Shown here: one piece after another, positions 5,858-14,199 of the stretch | Numbering within the stretch: position 1 is the stretch's first letter | How the letters are laid out: the number at the start of each line of letters is the position of its first letter | DNA from: an uncultured Chlorobiota bacterium | GTDB lineage: Bacteria; Bacteroidota; Bacteroidia; Bacteroidales; JAADGE01 | NCBI GenBank assembly: GCA_947311265.1 | Contig: CAMZKQ010000059.1 | Location: 1 to 15,856 of the forward strand | Length of the DNA: 15,856 nt | Direction: 5' to 3' | The notes under the pieces: generated by a model | Database searches by the model: none | Told to the model about the DNA's origin: nothing | Seen by the model: only the letters and a program-made list of their open reading frames with translations | Translations under genes and position numbers: made by a program

Positions 5858-8800
5858 ATGGCAGAATATACCCACCTCCACCTGCACACCCAATACTCCG
5901 TCCTCGATGGAGCATCAAATATTAACGAACTAATGGAACGTGCCACAGAATACGGCATGAAATCCATGGCAATTTCCGACCACGGAAATATGTTTGGAGT
6001 AAAAGTATTTCATAAAGCCGCAAAAAAAGCAGGAATAAAACCAATACTCGGGAGCGAAGTCTATGTTGCCCGAAATTCCATGCACAGCAAAAAAAACAAA
6101 GAAGACCGCAGTGGCAACCACATGGTAATTTTAGCCAAAAATAAAGTTGGCTATCATAATTTAATGAAATTAGTATCCTATGGCTGGACAGACGGATTTT
6201 ACTACAAACCAAGAATTGATAACGAACTACTTTTTAAGCACTCGGAAGGCCTAATAGTGCTTACCGCTTGCCTCGGCGGAGCCGTGCCGCAGGCAATACT
6301 AAAGGGCAACCCTGAAAAGGCAGAAGAAATTGCACTAAAATACAAAGCCGTTTTTGGCGATGATTTTTACCTCGAGCTACAACGCCACCGCACAGGCGAT
6401 GCCAAAGCCGACGAACGCATTTACGACTACCAAGTAAAAGCCAATGCAGAAATCATAGAAATTGCAAAACGCACAGGCATAAAACTAGTCGCCACCAACG
6501 ATGTACATTTCGTAAAAAAAGAAGATGCCGAGATACATGATATTCTTATCTGCCTAAGCACCAGCAAAGATTTGGACGACCCCAACCGTATGCGATACAC
6601 AGGGCAAGAGTTCCTGAAATCGCCCGAAGAAATGGCAGAAATATTTGCAGATGTACCAGAAGCCATTGCCCATACACAAGAAATTACCAACAAGATTGAA
6701 GAGTACGAGCTCGACCGAAAGGCAATTATGCCCCCTTTTCCATTGCCCGAAAATTTCTCAAATGAAGAAGAGTACCTACGCCACCTTACATTTGAAGGGG
6801 CAAAAATGCGCTGGGGCGAAATTAACGAAGAACAAGAGGAACGCCTTAATTTTGAGTTAGATACCATTATCCGTATGGGATTTCCCGGTTATTTTTTAAT
6901 TACTTGGGATTTTATAAAAGCAGGACGAGATATGGGCGTTTTAGTAGGCCCCGGGCGGGGGTCGGCAGCAGGTTCAGCAGTTGCTTATTGCCTCCGAATT
7001 ACAGAAATTGACCCCATAGCCTACGGCTTGCTCTTCGAGCGTTTTCTAAACCCCGACCGTATATCAATGCCCGATATTGATATTGATTTTGATGATGAAG
7101 GAAGAGAAAAAGTTATTGAGTATGTAGTAGAAAAATATGGACAAAAACGAGTGGCAAATATCATCACTTTTGGTACAATGGCAACAAAATCATCTATAAA
7201 AGATGTTGCAAGGGTACTAAAATTAGACCTTCCCGAAGCCAACCGTATTGCCAAATTAGTACTCGATAAACCCGGAACGAATTTCACAAAAGCCTTTAAG
7301 GCTTCACCAGAACTGGTGGCCGAAAAAAACTCATCTAACCCACTTATTGCAAAAACAATGGATTTTGCAGTCCGCTTGGAAGGTACAATTCGCAATACGG
7401 GCACACACGCCTGCGGTATTATTATTGGGCGGGACAATTTGGAAGAGCATATCCCACTGTCCACCTCAAAAGACTCCAAACTATTTGTAACCCAGTACGA
7501 TGGAAAGCACGTTGAAGATGTGGGAATGCTAAAAATGGACTTCCTAGGGCTGAAAACCCTATCCATAATTAAAGAATGTGTGGCAAATATAAAATTATCG
7601 CAAGGCATTGAGGTAGATATTGATAACGTACCCCTTGATGATAAAAAAACATTTGAACTTTATGCCAATGGCGAAACCACAGCCATTTTTCAGTTCGAGT
7701 CTGACGGTATGAAAAAGCACCTTAGAGCATTGAAACCCAATAAGTTTGAAGACCTCATTGCAATGAATGCTTTATATCGCCCGGGACCAATGGAGTATAT
7801 TCCTTCCTTTATTGCAAGAAAGCACGGGCGAGAAAAAATCCATTACGACCTTCCGGAAATGAAAGAATACCTAAATAATACCTACGGTATTACTGTGTAC
7901 CAAGAGCAAGTGATGCAACTTTCGCAAAAAATTGCTGGTTTTACCAAAGGGCAAGCCGATAGTTTGCGAAAAGCAATGGGTAAAAAACTTATCGACATGA
8001 TGAATGACCTAAAAGGAAAATTCATGGAAGGTGCAATGGCAAAAGGACACCCAGAGAAAATACTAGAGAAAATTTGGAAGGATTGGGAAGCCTTTGCACA
8101 ATACGCATTTAACAAATCCCACTCCACCTGCTATGCCTATGTAGCCTACCAAACGGCCTACCTGAAAGCCCACTATCCTGCCGAATTTATGGCAGCCGTA
8201 TTGAGCAACAATCTATCCAACATCACAAAAATATCTACTTTTATGGACGAAAGTAGGCGTATGGGATTTGAAATAAAAGGCCCTGATGTAAACGAGAGTT
8301 ACAGCAAATTTACAGTCAATAAAAAAGGCGAACTTCGCTTTGGGCTTACAGCAATAAAAGGCGTAGGAGCAAATGCAGTAGAAGCAATTATTGAAGGTCG
8401 GAAAGAAAATAAATACACCGATTTTTATGACTTTGTAGAGCGGCTAAACCTTTCTACAGTAAGTAAAAAAACAATCGAAGGGCTCGCTATTGCTGGGGCG
8501 TTAGACGATATTAGTGGCATTAGCCGCAGCCAGTTTTTTGCCACCGCAGCAGGTGCAGATGGCAGTTTTATAGACACTTGCGTAAAATATGGCAATAAAT
8601 TAAAAGCCGGAGAAGATTCTAATATGGCAAGCATGTTTGGGGGCGACGATGCCGTTGAAATAAAAAAACCAGACATTCCGCAAGTAGAAGAGTGGAGCAG
8701 GATAGACCGCCTAAATAAAGAAAAAGAGCTTATCGGAATTTTCCTTTCGGAACACCCCTTAGACGATTTTAAATTAGAAATTGATACTTACTGCAAATCT

Positions 8801-9352
8801 TTATCTATCTTAAAAGATATGGACAATTTAAAAGGTGTCGATTTGCGTTTTGGGGGCATTATCACAAGTGTAAACCATGCTACCACTAAGAATGGAAAGC
8901 CTTTCGGCTCGTTTGTGGTGGAGGATTATAAGCACTCGCATAAAATTGTGATGTTTGGAAAAGACTATCTCAACTTCAAAAATTACATGACCGTAGGTTA
9001 TGCTATCCTGCTAAAAGGTAGGGTGGAGCATCGTTTTGGGCAACCCAATGCAGAGCTAGAACTAAAAATTCGCTCTATAGAAATGCTTGCCGAAGCTAAA
9101 GACAAAATGTTGCACAGCCTATCTGTAAAAATCCCTGTTGATAAAATATCGCCAAAATTTATTGACGATTTTTACTCCGTGGTAGAGCAGCATAAAGGCA
9201 ATACGGAACTCAAATTTATTGTCTATACGCAGGAGCAAGAAATGGGGCTAACTTGGGTGCAAATGTTTTCTCGCACCCAGCGAGTGAGTATCTCCAACGG
9301 TTTAATTGATTTTCTTGAATCTGCCCCCGAGGTGGAATATAAAATTGCGTAA
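5858..9352 (+). CDS. dnaE: DNA polymerase III alpha subunit (DnaE)
   Basis: This is the catalytic subunit of the chromosomal replicase. At 1164 residues it matches E. coli DnaE (1160). It begins with a PHP domain (about 1-270) that keeps a full set of metal-ligand candidates: H8, H10, D17, H42, E67, H88, C138, D215 and H217. The polymerase core follows, with GPGRGSAAGS near 367. The catalytic aspartates are in PDIDIDF (D406 and D408) and KMDFLGLKTL (D561). Other polymerase motifs are ALYRPGPMEYI and AFNKSHSTCYA. A helix-hairpin-helix region (around 820-875) and an OB-fold (about 993-1065) come after. The internal beta-clamp motif position reads MASMF (923-927), where E. coli has QADMF. The start is set by MAEYTHLHLHTQYS, which matches the family N-terminus. 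It appears to be a single-gene unit, with a terminator well upstream and AT-rich non-coding DNA after it. Confidence 0.98.
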   Translation: MAEYTHLHLHTQYSVLDGASNINELMERATEYGMKSMAISDHGNMFGVKVFHKAAKKAGIKPILGSEVYVARNSMHSKKNKEDRSGNHMVILAKNKVGYHNLMKLVSYGWTDGFYYKPRIDNELLFKHSEGLIVLTACLGGAVPQAILKGNPEKAEEIALKYKAVFGDDFYLELQRHRTGDAKADERIYDYQVKANAEIIEIAKRTGIKLVATNDVHFVKKEDAEIHDILICLSTSKDLDDPNRMRYTGQEFLKSPEEMAEIFADVPEAIAHTQEITNKIEEYELDRKAIMPPFPLPENFSNEEEYLRHLTFEGAKMRWGEINEEQEERLNFELDTIIRMGFPGYFLITWDFIKAGRDMGVLVGPGRGSAAGSAVAYCLRITEIDPIAYGLLFERFLNPDRISMPDIDIDFDDEGREKVIEYVVEKYGQKRVANIITFGTMATKSSIKDVARVLKLDLPEANRIAKLVLDKPGTNFTKAFKASPELVAEKNSSNPLIAKTMDFAVRLEGTIRNTGTHACGIIIGRDNLEEHIPLSTSKDSKLFVTQYDGKHVEDVGMLKMDFLGLKTLSIIKECVANIKLSQGIEVDIDNVPLDDKKTFELYANGETTAIFQFESDGMKKHLRALKPNKFEDLIAMNALYRPGPMEYIPSFIARKHGREKIHYDLPEMKEYLNNTYGITVYQEQVMQLSQKIAGFTKGQADSLRKAMGKKLIDMMNDLKGKFMEGAMAKGHPEKILEKIWKDWEAFAQYAFNKSHSTCYAYVAYQTAYLKAHYPAEFMAAVLSNNLSNITKISTFMDESRRMGFEIKGPDVNESYSKFTVNKKGELRFGLTAIKGVGANAVEAIIEGRKENKYTDFYDFVERLNLSTVSKKTIEGLAIAGALDDISGISRSQFFATAAGADGSFIDTCVKYGNKLKAGEDSNMASMFGGDDAVEIKKPDIPQVEEWSRIDRLNKEKELIGIFLSEHPLDDFKLEIDTYCKSLSILKDMDNLKGVDLRFGGIITSVNHATTKNGKPFGSFVVEDYKHSHKIVMFGKDYLNFKNYMTVGYAILLKGRVEHRFGQPNAELELKIRSIEMLAEAKDKMLHSLSVKIPVDKISPKFIDDFYSVVEQHKGNTELKFIVYTQEQEMGLTWVQMFSRTQRVSISNGLIDFLESAPEVEYKIA

Positions 9353-9420
9353 TCGGATATTTGATTTTGTTAAAAATAGTAAATATTTAAAAAAGACGTT
9401 TTTTTTATTAGTTTTGTAAT

Positions 9421-9428
9421 TATTTTTG
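9421..9428 (+). promoter_or_regulatory. Candidate -7 box for the TPR-protein gene
   Basis: TATTTTTG is an exact match to TAnnTTTG within the very AT-rich 180-bp gap after dnaE. The region 20 bases upstream is T-rich but lacks a clear TTG. A start here would leave a leader of about 100 nt. Chance matches are likely in such AT-rich DNA. Confidence 0.25.
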
Positions 9429-9534
9429 ATTAACTAAAAATAATTTAAAAGCAAAAACCGTTATTTTTTTAGCCAATGTATTTAGTTTGGATAAAGTTAA
9501 ATACGTGCATTTTTTATAATTTTATAAACACAGT

Positions 9535-11295
9535 ATGAGAAAAACAACAGAATTACTAATTGCCCTTTTTTTTATTGCAGCTAGCCCAAGTATGGTTTTT
9601 GGGCAAGAAACTGCAATAGATGCTTTTAAAGCAAAATACCCTAAGATGGGTGGAGAATTAAAACCCGAAGAGGGAAAAAAAGTTGAACCTACATCTATTG
9701 CTAGCTACCGTAGCGAATACGCTAGAATGAAAGAAGGTATTGGAGAAATAGAAAAATCTGAAAATGGAGGAGCAACAAAAGAGAACCTTAGTATTTTTGA
9801 TTATAGCTTACTAAAATCGCTTCAAAAAAAGAAGCAACTAGCAGAGCTTAAAAGGCTACTTGGCAAATCTCGTTTCGATTTAAAAGTAATGCTTAAAGAC
9901 CAAACAAAATACGGTGTGGATAGTCTTGATGCCCTTACTCATATTTCAATGATGATGGATTTGGTAAAACAAAAAGATTACGAAACAGCCTATAAACCAT
10001 GGAGTTATTTATTTAATTTCTACCCAATTGCCAGCAAAAATGTATATATTAAAGCCGAAAAAATACTAATTGCAAAATATAAAGCAACCACTAAAAAGGC
10101 AAAAGAGATAAACAAAAAATACAAAACCTCTAAAAGCCCAGACGATTTAGCAGAGGTAAAACGGCTACTTGCAGAGAAACACGTATGGATTGACACCTTA
10201 TTTATGGCCTACGACCAACGTATAAAATACTACGGAAACGCAAAAAAGAAAGGCAAAGGCTATGTACTTATACAAAAAGGAATATCAATGTATAAATACA
10301 GAAAAAAAGACACACTTGAAGTGGCCTATAAAGTGTTGGGCGAAGGCATTGACATGGAACAAAAATTATCAAAACTAACGGCCTTACAATATTACATGAA
10401 AATGTCGTCCAAACTATTTAAGCTGAAAAAACACGATGCCGCAGTCGTAGTGGCTGATTATACTAAAATGAGTGATTTATTGGTGGTCATAAAAAAAGAC
10501 TACGAAACCAGAATTGAGAAATATAAAAAGAAAGGAAAAGCAAAGAAACAAGCTAAATACGAAAAACAGCTGAAAAAACTGCTTACCGTTGAAGACGACG
10601 TTACCCAAGAATTTATACAGTCGGGTGCAGGGAAATGCGAGCATCTAATTCCTGCCTTTACACCAAAATACGAAGCTAATCCTACCGATTTAAAACTACT
10701 TAAAAAGATTTCAGGAATCCTAGTAAAGCAAAAATGCACCGACTCTGAATTGTTTGAAAAAGTAGCTATTTCTCTTTATCAGCAAGAACCCTCTTCGACT
10801 TCTGCCTATATGATTGCCCAGTTGCAGCTTAAAAAAGAACCTGTTGATTACGATAAAGTTGCAAAATACTATAAAGAAGCTTGCGACCAAGTGAAAGACA
10901 CCGCCGAAGCATCAAAATACTTTTATGGTGCAGCAGTAGTTGCCAACAAACGAGGGAAAAAAAGCGAAGCCAGAAAATTGGCTCGAAAAGCCATCTCTTT
11001 TGACCCTAAAATGGGGAAAGCATACCTACTTATCGGGGCACTTTATGGCTCTACATCTGGTTGCGGAAGCAATGCCTACGAGAGCTCATTTGTAAACTCG
11101 GCAGCCATTGATAAGTTAAATAAAGCCATAAGCGTCGACCCATCTATAAAATCATCAGCCTCTAAACTTATTGGGCAATACCGTTCCAGACTACCTCAAA
11201 AATCAGAAGTATTTATGCAGAACCAAAAAGTAGGGGCGAAGAAAAAAGTAGGTTGCTGGATTGGAGAAACAACAGTAATCCGCACTCGTGATTAA
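9535..11295 (+). CDS. Secreted TPR-repeat protein with C-terminal GCWIGETT motif
   Basis: This is a 586-residue exported protein of unknown specific role. Residues 1-23 form a signal peptide (hydrophobic core, then PSMVFGQ). The body is unusually Lys-rich and helical. TPR-like helix pairs are clearest at about 424-505 (YDKVAKYYKEACDQ, then KSEARKLARKAISFDPKMGKAYLLIGALYG). A CGSN stretch near 510 is followed by a last TPR-like helix pair (AIDKLNKAISVDPS). The end VGCWIGETTVIRT resembles the C-terminal signature I know from Bacteroidota periplasmic TPR proteins, and the two Cys (near 510 and C574) could pair. Such proteins probably scaffold envelope protein complexes, but this is inference. The frame stays open for 26 further sense codons beyond the TAA stop, ending at 11376 just before a terminator, so the stop may be a recent mutation or be read through. 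It appears to be transcribed alone. Confidence 0.88.
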   Translation: MRKTTELLIALFFIAASPSMVFGQETAIDAFKAKYPKMGGELKPEEGKKVEPTSIASYRSEYARMKEGIGEIEKSENGGATKENLSIFDYSLLKSLQKKKQLAELKRLLGKSRFDLKVMLKDQTKYGVDSLDALTHISMMMDLVKQKDYETAYKPWSYLFNFYPIASKNVYIKAEKILIAKYKATTKKAKEINKKYKTSKSPDDLAEVKRLLAEKHVWIDTLFMAYDQRIKYYGNAKKKGKGYVLIQKGISMYKYRKKDTLEVAYKVLGEGIDMEQKLSKLTALQYYMKMSSKLFKLKKHDAAVVVADYTKMSDLLVVIKKDYETRIEKYKKKGKAKKQAKYEKQLKKLLTVEDDVTQEFIQSGAGKCEHLIPAFTPKYEANPTDLKLLKKISGILVKQKCTDSELFEKVAISLYQQEPSSTSAYMIAQLQLKKEPVDYDKVAKYYKEACDQVKDTAEASKYFYGAAVVANKRGKKSEARKLARKAISFDPKMGKAYLLIGALYGSTSGCGSNAYESSFVNSAAIDKLNKAISVDPSIKSSASKLIGQYRSRLPQKSEVFMQNQKVGAKKKVGCWIGETTVIRTRD

Positions 11296-11374
11296 GCAAA
11301 GGCAACTAAATACAATGCTGTAAACCCTTCTGCTAATACAGTAATCGCTTATATAGAAAAATGTAAACTAAAAT

Positions 11375-11406
11375 AAAAAATCTGGCAAAGCACCAGATTT
11401 TTTATT
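11375..11406 (+). terminator. Intrinsic terminator after the TPR-protein gene
   Basis: A6 plus TCTGG (11375-11385) pairs with CCAGA plus T6 (11393-11403) around a seven-base loop, giving an 11-bp stem whose 3' arm is the T-tract. The A-run on the 5' side could also make it act on the opposite strand. It separates the TPR gene from the next gene, which starts about 30 bp further on. Confidence 0.85.
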
Positions 11407-11434
11407 TATATTGCGTTCCGCAAATAGAAACCAA

Positions 11435-12550
11435 ATGGAAACAATAAACGAAGTTAAGGAGTACCTGCAATCTACCGACTTACTTTCTGGGGCAATAGAT
11501 AATGCCGAAATGTTATTAAACCACGCAGCTTCGCATGGTTTGGAAATTAGTAAAGAAACAGTAGCCGCTATTATCGCTGCAAAAAATATCGAACTTGAAA
11601 AAAAATGGAACGCTGATACTGAAATTAACTTTTGGCTAGCCTATAAATCCCTCTCCAAAGAGGTGCACCCAGTTACGGTGGATAGCCTAATGTCCACCCA
11701 TAATAGGCTAATTAGAGAGCCAAATATCTTTCAACGTTTTGTGAAAAAACGTACAAAAGAATCCTACTCTAGAACTTCTGCTCGGATTTATTTATTAGCC
11801 GCCCTTGCTTCGATGTTACTCATGCTAGCTACCCAAATGTTCTCCCTCAAAGGCACTACTTTGCTAAACACTATCCAAAGGGACAACGAAAACATACAGC
11901 TGATTAACAAAGATATTGATAAACTAAAGCTCCTTTTAGGAGCAGATAAAACCAATAAAGCAGCAAAACTTGAAAAAGAAAGACTCTATGCACAAAAAGC
12001 CGAATACGACCAAGAAATTAGAAGTAGTATAGAACTCTTAGAACCTTGGGTTTACGTGCTACGAAAGTTTACCCTGTTGGGCAATAAAAAAACAATAGAA
12101 AAAGCAAAAGACGACCTTGAAGGCAAAAAGAAAATTGCACTTCCCTTTGCACCGCCAGGAACAAGCACAGCAGAAAATGGCATTAGCCATCAAGTAAACA
12201 TCATACAAGAAGCCCAAAATTTTACGCAAATTATACAACTCTATATACTCCCCTTATTATATGGGCTTATTGGCGGATTTATTTTTGTCCTCCGAGGGCT
12301 GGCTACCGATTTTAAAAATTTGGTTTATTCTCGCTATTCCAATATCAAATATTCATTACGAATACACCTAGGGGCATTAGCAGGGCTTATTGTTGGGCTA
12401 CTTTGGGGCGACATCGAAAGCCAAAGAATTACTTTTATTGATTCGCTCTCCACCGCAGCACTTGCCTTTATCGCAGGTTATGGTGTTGAATATGTATTTA
12501 ACGGTTTAGATAAATTTGCCAACTCAATAAGCAAAAACAAAGAAGACTAG
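11435..12550 (+). CDS. Coiled-coil membrane protein of unknown function
   Basis: I do not recognise a named family for this 371-residue protein. It has a soluble helical N-terminus (1-115) ending in a basic stretch (RFVKKRTKESYSRTSAR), then helix 1 (117-137). A Lys/Glu-rich coiled coil (about 141-206) and a Pro/Thr linker (about 236-248) come next. Three C-terminal hydrophobic segments follow, at 268-288, 310-325 and 337-355. The C-terminal block reads YILPLLYGLIGGFIFVLRGL, LRIHLGALAGLIVGLLWG and ALAFIAGYGVEYVFNGLD. I associate this pattern with a widespread uncharacterised membrane domain, but the match is from memory. I chose the ATG at 11435 over the in-frame TTG at 11411, because the latter would place the start almost on the terminator and on a likely promoter (TATATTGC). 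Only 48 bp separate it from nadB, so they may share a transcript. Confidence 0.85.
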   Translation: METINEVKEYLQSTDLLSGAIDNAEMLLNHAASHGLEISKETVAAIIAAKNIELEKKWNADTEINFWLAYKSLSKEVHPVTVDSLMSTHNRLIREPNIFQRFVKKRTKESYSRTSARIYLLAALASMLLMLATQMFSLKGTTLLNTIQRDNENIQLINKDIDKLKLLLGADKTNKAAKLEKERLYAQKAEYDQEIRSSIELLEPWVYVLRKFTLLGNKKTIEKAKDDLEGKKKIALPFAPPGTSTAENGISHQVNIIQEAQNFTQIIQLYILPLLYGLIGGFIFVLRGLATDFKNLVYSRYSNIKYSLRIHLGALAGLIVGLLWGDIESQRITFIDSLSTAALAFIAGYGVEYVFNGLDKFANSISKNKED

Positions 12551-12598
12551 CACACACCTCTATATAAAGGGACGCTTAGCTTACAAATTGAAATTAAA

Positions 12599-14173
12599 AT
12601 GCAAAGAAAATACGACTTTTTAGTAATAGGCTCAGGGCTTGGCGGATTAATGTTTGCACTAAAAGCCGCAGAAAGCGGAACGGTTTGCATGGTAACTAAA
12701 TCTGGAATAAAAGAATCCAACACCAACTATGCACAAGGCGGAATAGCAGGAGTCGTTTCAAAACCAGACACCTACGAGAAACATATACAAGACACATTAA
12801 TTGCTGGCGACGGGCTTTGCGATGAAAAAATTGTAAGAATGGTAATTTCCGAAGGGCCAAAACGAATCCTAGAACTAATAGAATTTGGAGCAAAATTCGA
12901 CAAACAAGCCAATGGAAATTACGACCTTGCCCGAGAAGGCGGGCATTCCGAACACCGAATATTGCACCACAAAGACAATACAGGACACGAAATACAGCGG
13001 GCTTTAACCGAGCAAGTTAAGAATAACAAAAATATCGAAATTTTTGAAAACCACTTTGCTGTTGATTTAATTACCCAACACCACATGGGATTTACGGTAA
13101 TCCGAAAAAAAACAAAAATTGAATGCTACGGTGCTTATGTGTTAGATAATAAAAGTAAAGTGGTGCATACCGTACTTTCAAAAGTTACATTTGTAGCCAC
13201 AGGTGGGATAGGCAATATTTACGCCGCAACCACTAACCCCACAGTCGCCACAGGCGATGGGATAGCCATGGTATATCGTGCCAAAGGCTATATAAGGCAC
13301 TTAGAATTTGTACAATTTCACCCCACCTCATTATACAACGCCAACGAACGCCCTTCATTTTTAATTACCGAAGCAATGCGTGGATTTGGGGGCATACTAC
13401 GCAACCTAAAAGGCGAAGCCTTTATGGTAAAATACGACCCCAGAAAAGAACTTGCCCCCAGAGATATTGTCGCCCGTGCCATAGATGCCGAAATGAAAAT
13501 AACTGGCGACGACCATGTTTTTCTGGACTGCACACAGCTCGATAGTAAAGCATTAATTGCTCATTTCCCTAATATTTATGAAAAGTGCAAAACAATAGGG
13601 GTAGATTTTACAAAAAAATACATTCCTGTTATCCCGGCGGCACATTATTTATGTGGTGGGATAAAAGTAAATAAGAATGGCAAAACCTCAATTTCTAACC
13701 TTTACGCCGCAGGCGAAGCCACTTCGACAGGCTTGCATGGGGCAAATCGCCTCGCCTCCAACTCTTTACTAGAAGCAGCAGTATATGCCGATAGAGCGGC
13801 AAAACATGCCGCAAAAAGAATAGCCAAAATTGAGATAAATAAAAATATCCCAGAATGGAACATTGAAGGCACTTCAAACCTAGAAGAAATGGGGCTTATT
13901 ACACAGGAATTTAAAGAATTGCAGCAAATAATGTCTAGCTACGTGGGCATTGTGCGGTCAGATTTGCGGTTGAAAAGAGCATTAAACCGCCTTAAAATAA
14001 TAAATGTAGAAACAGAGGAGTTGTTTGATTTGGCAACAGTATCCCAAAAAATATGCGAGCTTAGGAATGCCGTAAATGTAGCTTACCTTGTCATAAAAAT
14101 GGCAAAGCAACGCAAAGAAAGCCGAGGCTTACACTTTACTACAGACTATCCCGAAAAAGCAATGATGCTATAA
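12599..14173 (+). CDS. nadB: L-aspartate oxidase
   Basis: This flavoenzyme oxidises L-aspartate to iminoaspartate, which NadA condenses to quinolinate in de novo NAD synthesis. The 524-residue length fits the family (E. coli 540). The FAD dinucleotide fold is GSGLGG at 11-16, followed by SNTNYAQGGIAGV, which binds flavin and substrate. EGGHSEHRILHHKDNTG follows. Catalytic and substrate residues matching E. coli H244, R290, H351 and R386 are visible as H241 (VQFHPTSLY), R288 (LAPRDIVARAID), H349 (AAHYLCGGIKV) and R384 (HGANRLASNSLLEA). The H-P-T-S-L and GANRL patterns plus the C-terminal YVGIVRSDLRLKRAL favour NadB over the related succinate dehydrogenase and fumarate reductase flavoproteins. 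nadA and nadC are not in the window. It converges on the protease gene with a 26-bp gap and no clear terminator. Confidence 0.97.
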   Translation: MQRKYDFLVIGSGLGGLMFALKAAESGTVCMVTKSGIKESNTNYAQGGIAGVVSKPDTYEKHIQDTLIAGDGLCDEKIVRMVISEGPKRILELIEFGAKFDKQANGNYDLAREGGHSEHRILHHKDNTGHEIQRALTEQVKNNKNIEIFENHFAVDLITQHHMGFTVIRKKTKIECYGAYVLDNKSKVVHTVLSKVTFVATGGIGNIYAATTNPTVATGDGIAMVYRAKGYIRHLEFVQFHPTSLYNANERPSFLITEAMRGFGGILRNLKGEAFMVKYDPRKELAPRDIVARAIDAEMKITGDDHVFLDCTQLDSKALIAHFPNIYEKCKTIGVDFTKKYIPVIPAAHYLCGGIKVNKNGKTSISNLYAAGEATSTGLHGANRLASNSLLEAAVYADRAAKHAAKRIAKIEINKNIPEWNIEGTSNLEEMGLITQEFKELQQIMSSYVGIVRSDLRLKRALNRLKIINVETEELFDLATVSQKICELRNAVNVAYLVIKMAKQRKESRGLHFTTDYPEKAMML

Positions 14174-14199
14174 CCTGCCAATTTTAGAGCAGAAAGGGC

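Noticed and set aside
5751..5933. 60-codon frame starting upstream of dnaE
   Set aside because: Its first codons overlap the likely dnaE promoter and its last third is dnaE in another frame. No motif or conserved feature is visible.
7021..7608. 195-codon minus-strand frame within dnaE
   Set aside because: It is antisense to the catalytic core of DnaE and its Ser/Phe-rich composition is the usual mirror of a conserved gene.
11411..11434. TTG start giving eight extra residues to the coiled-coil membrane protein
   Set aside because: It would start within a few bases of the preceding terminator and on the probable -7 region. The ATG at 11435 gives a more natural N-terminus.
1608..14173. Asparaginase and NadB as one aspartate-to-NAD pathway unit
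   Set aside because: The products are linked by aspartate, but the genes are 10 kb apart with several terminators and unrelated genes between them.
14174..14199. Possible terminator in the 26-bp gap between nadB and the protease
   Set aside because: Only three-base complementary arms are visible and there is no T-tract on either strand.
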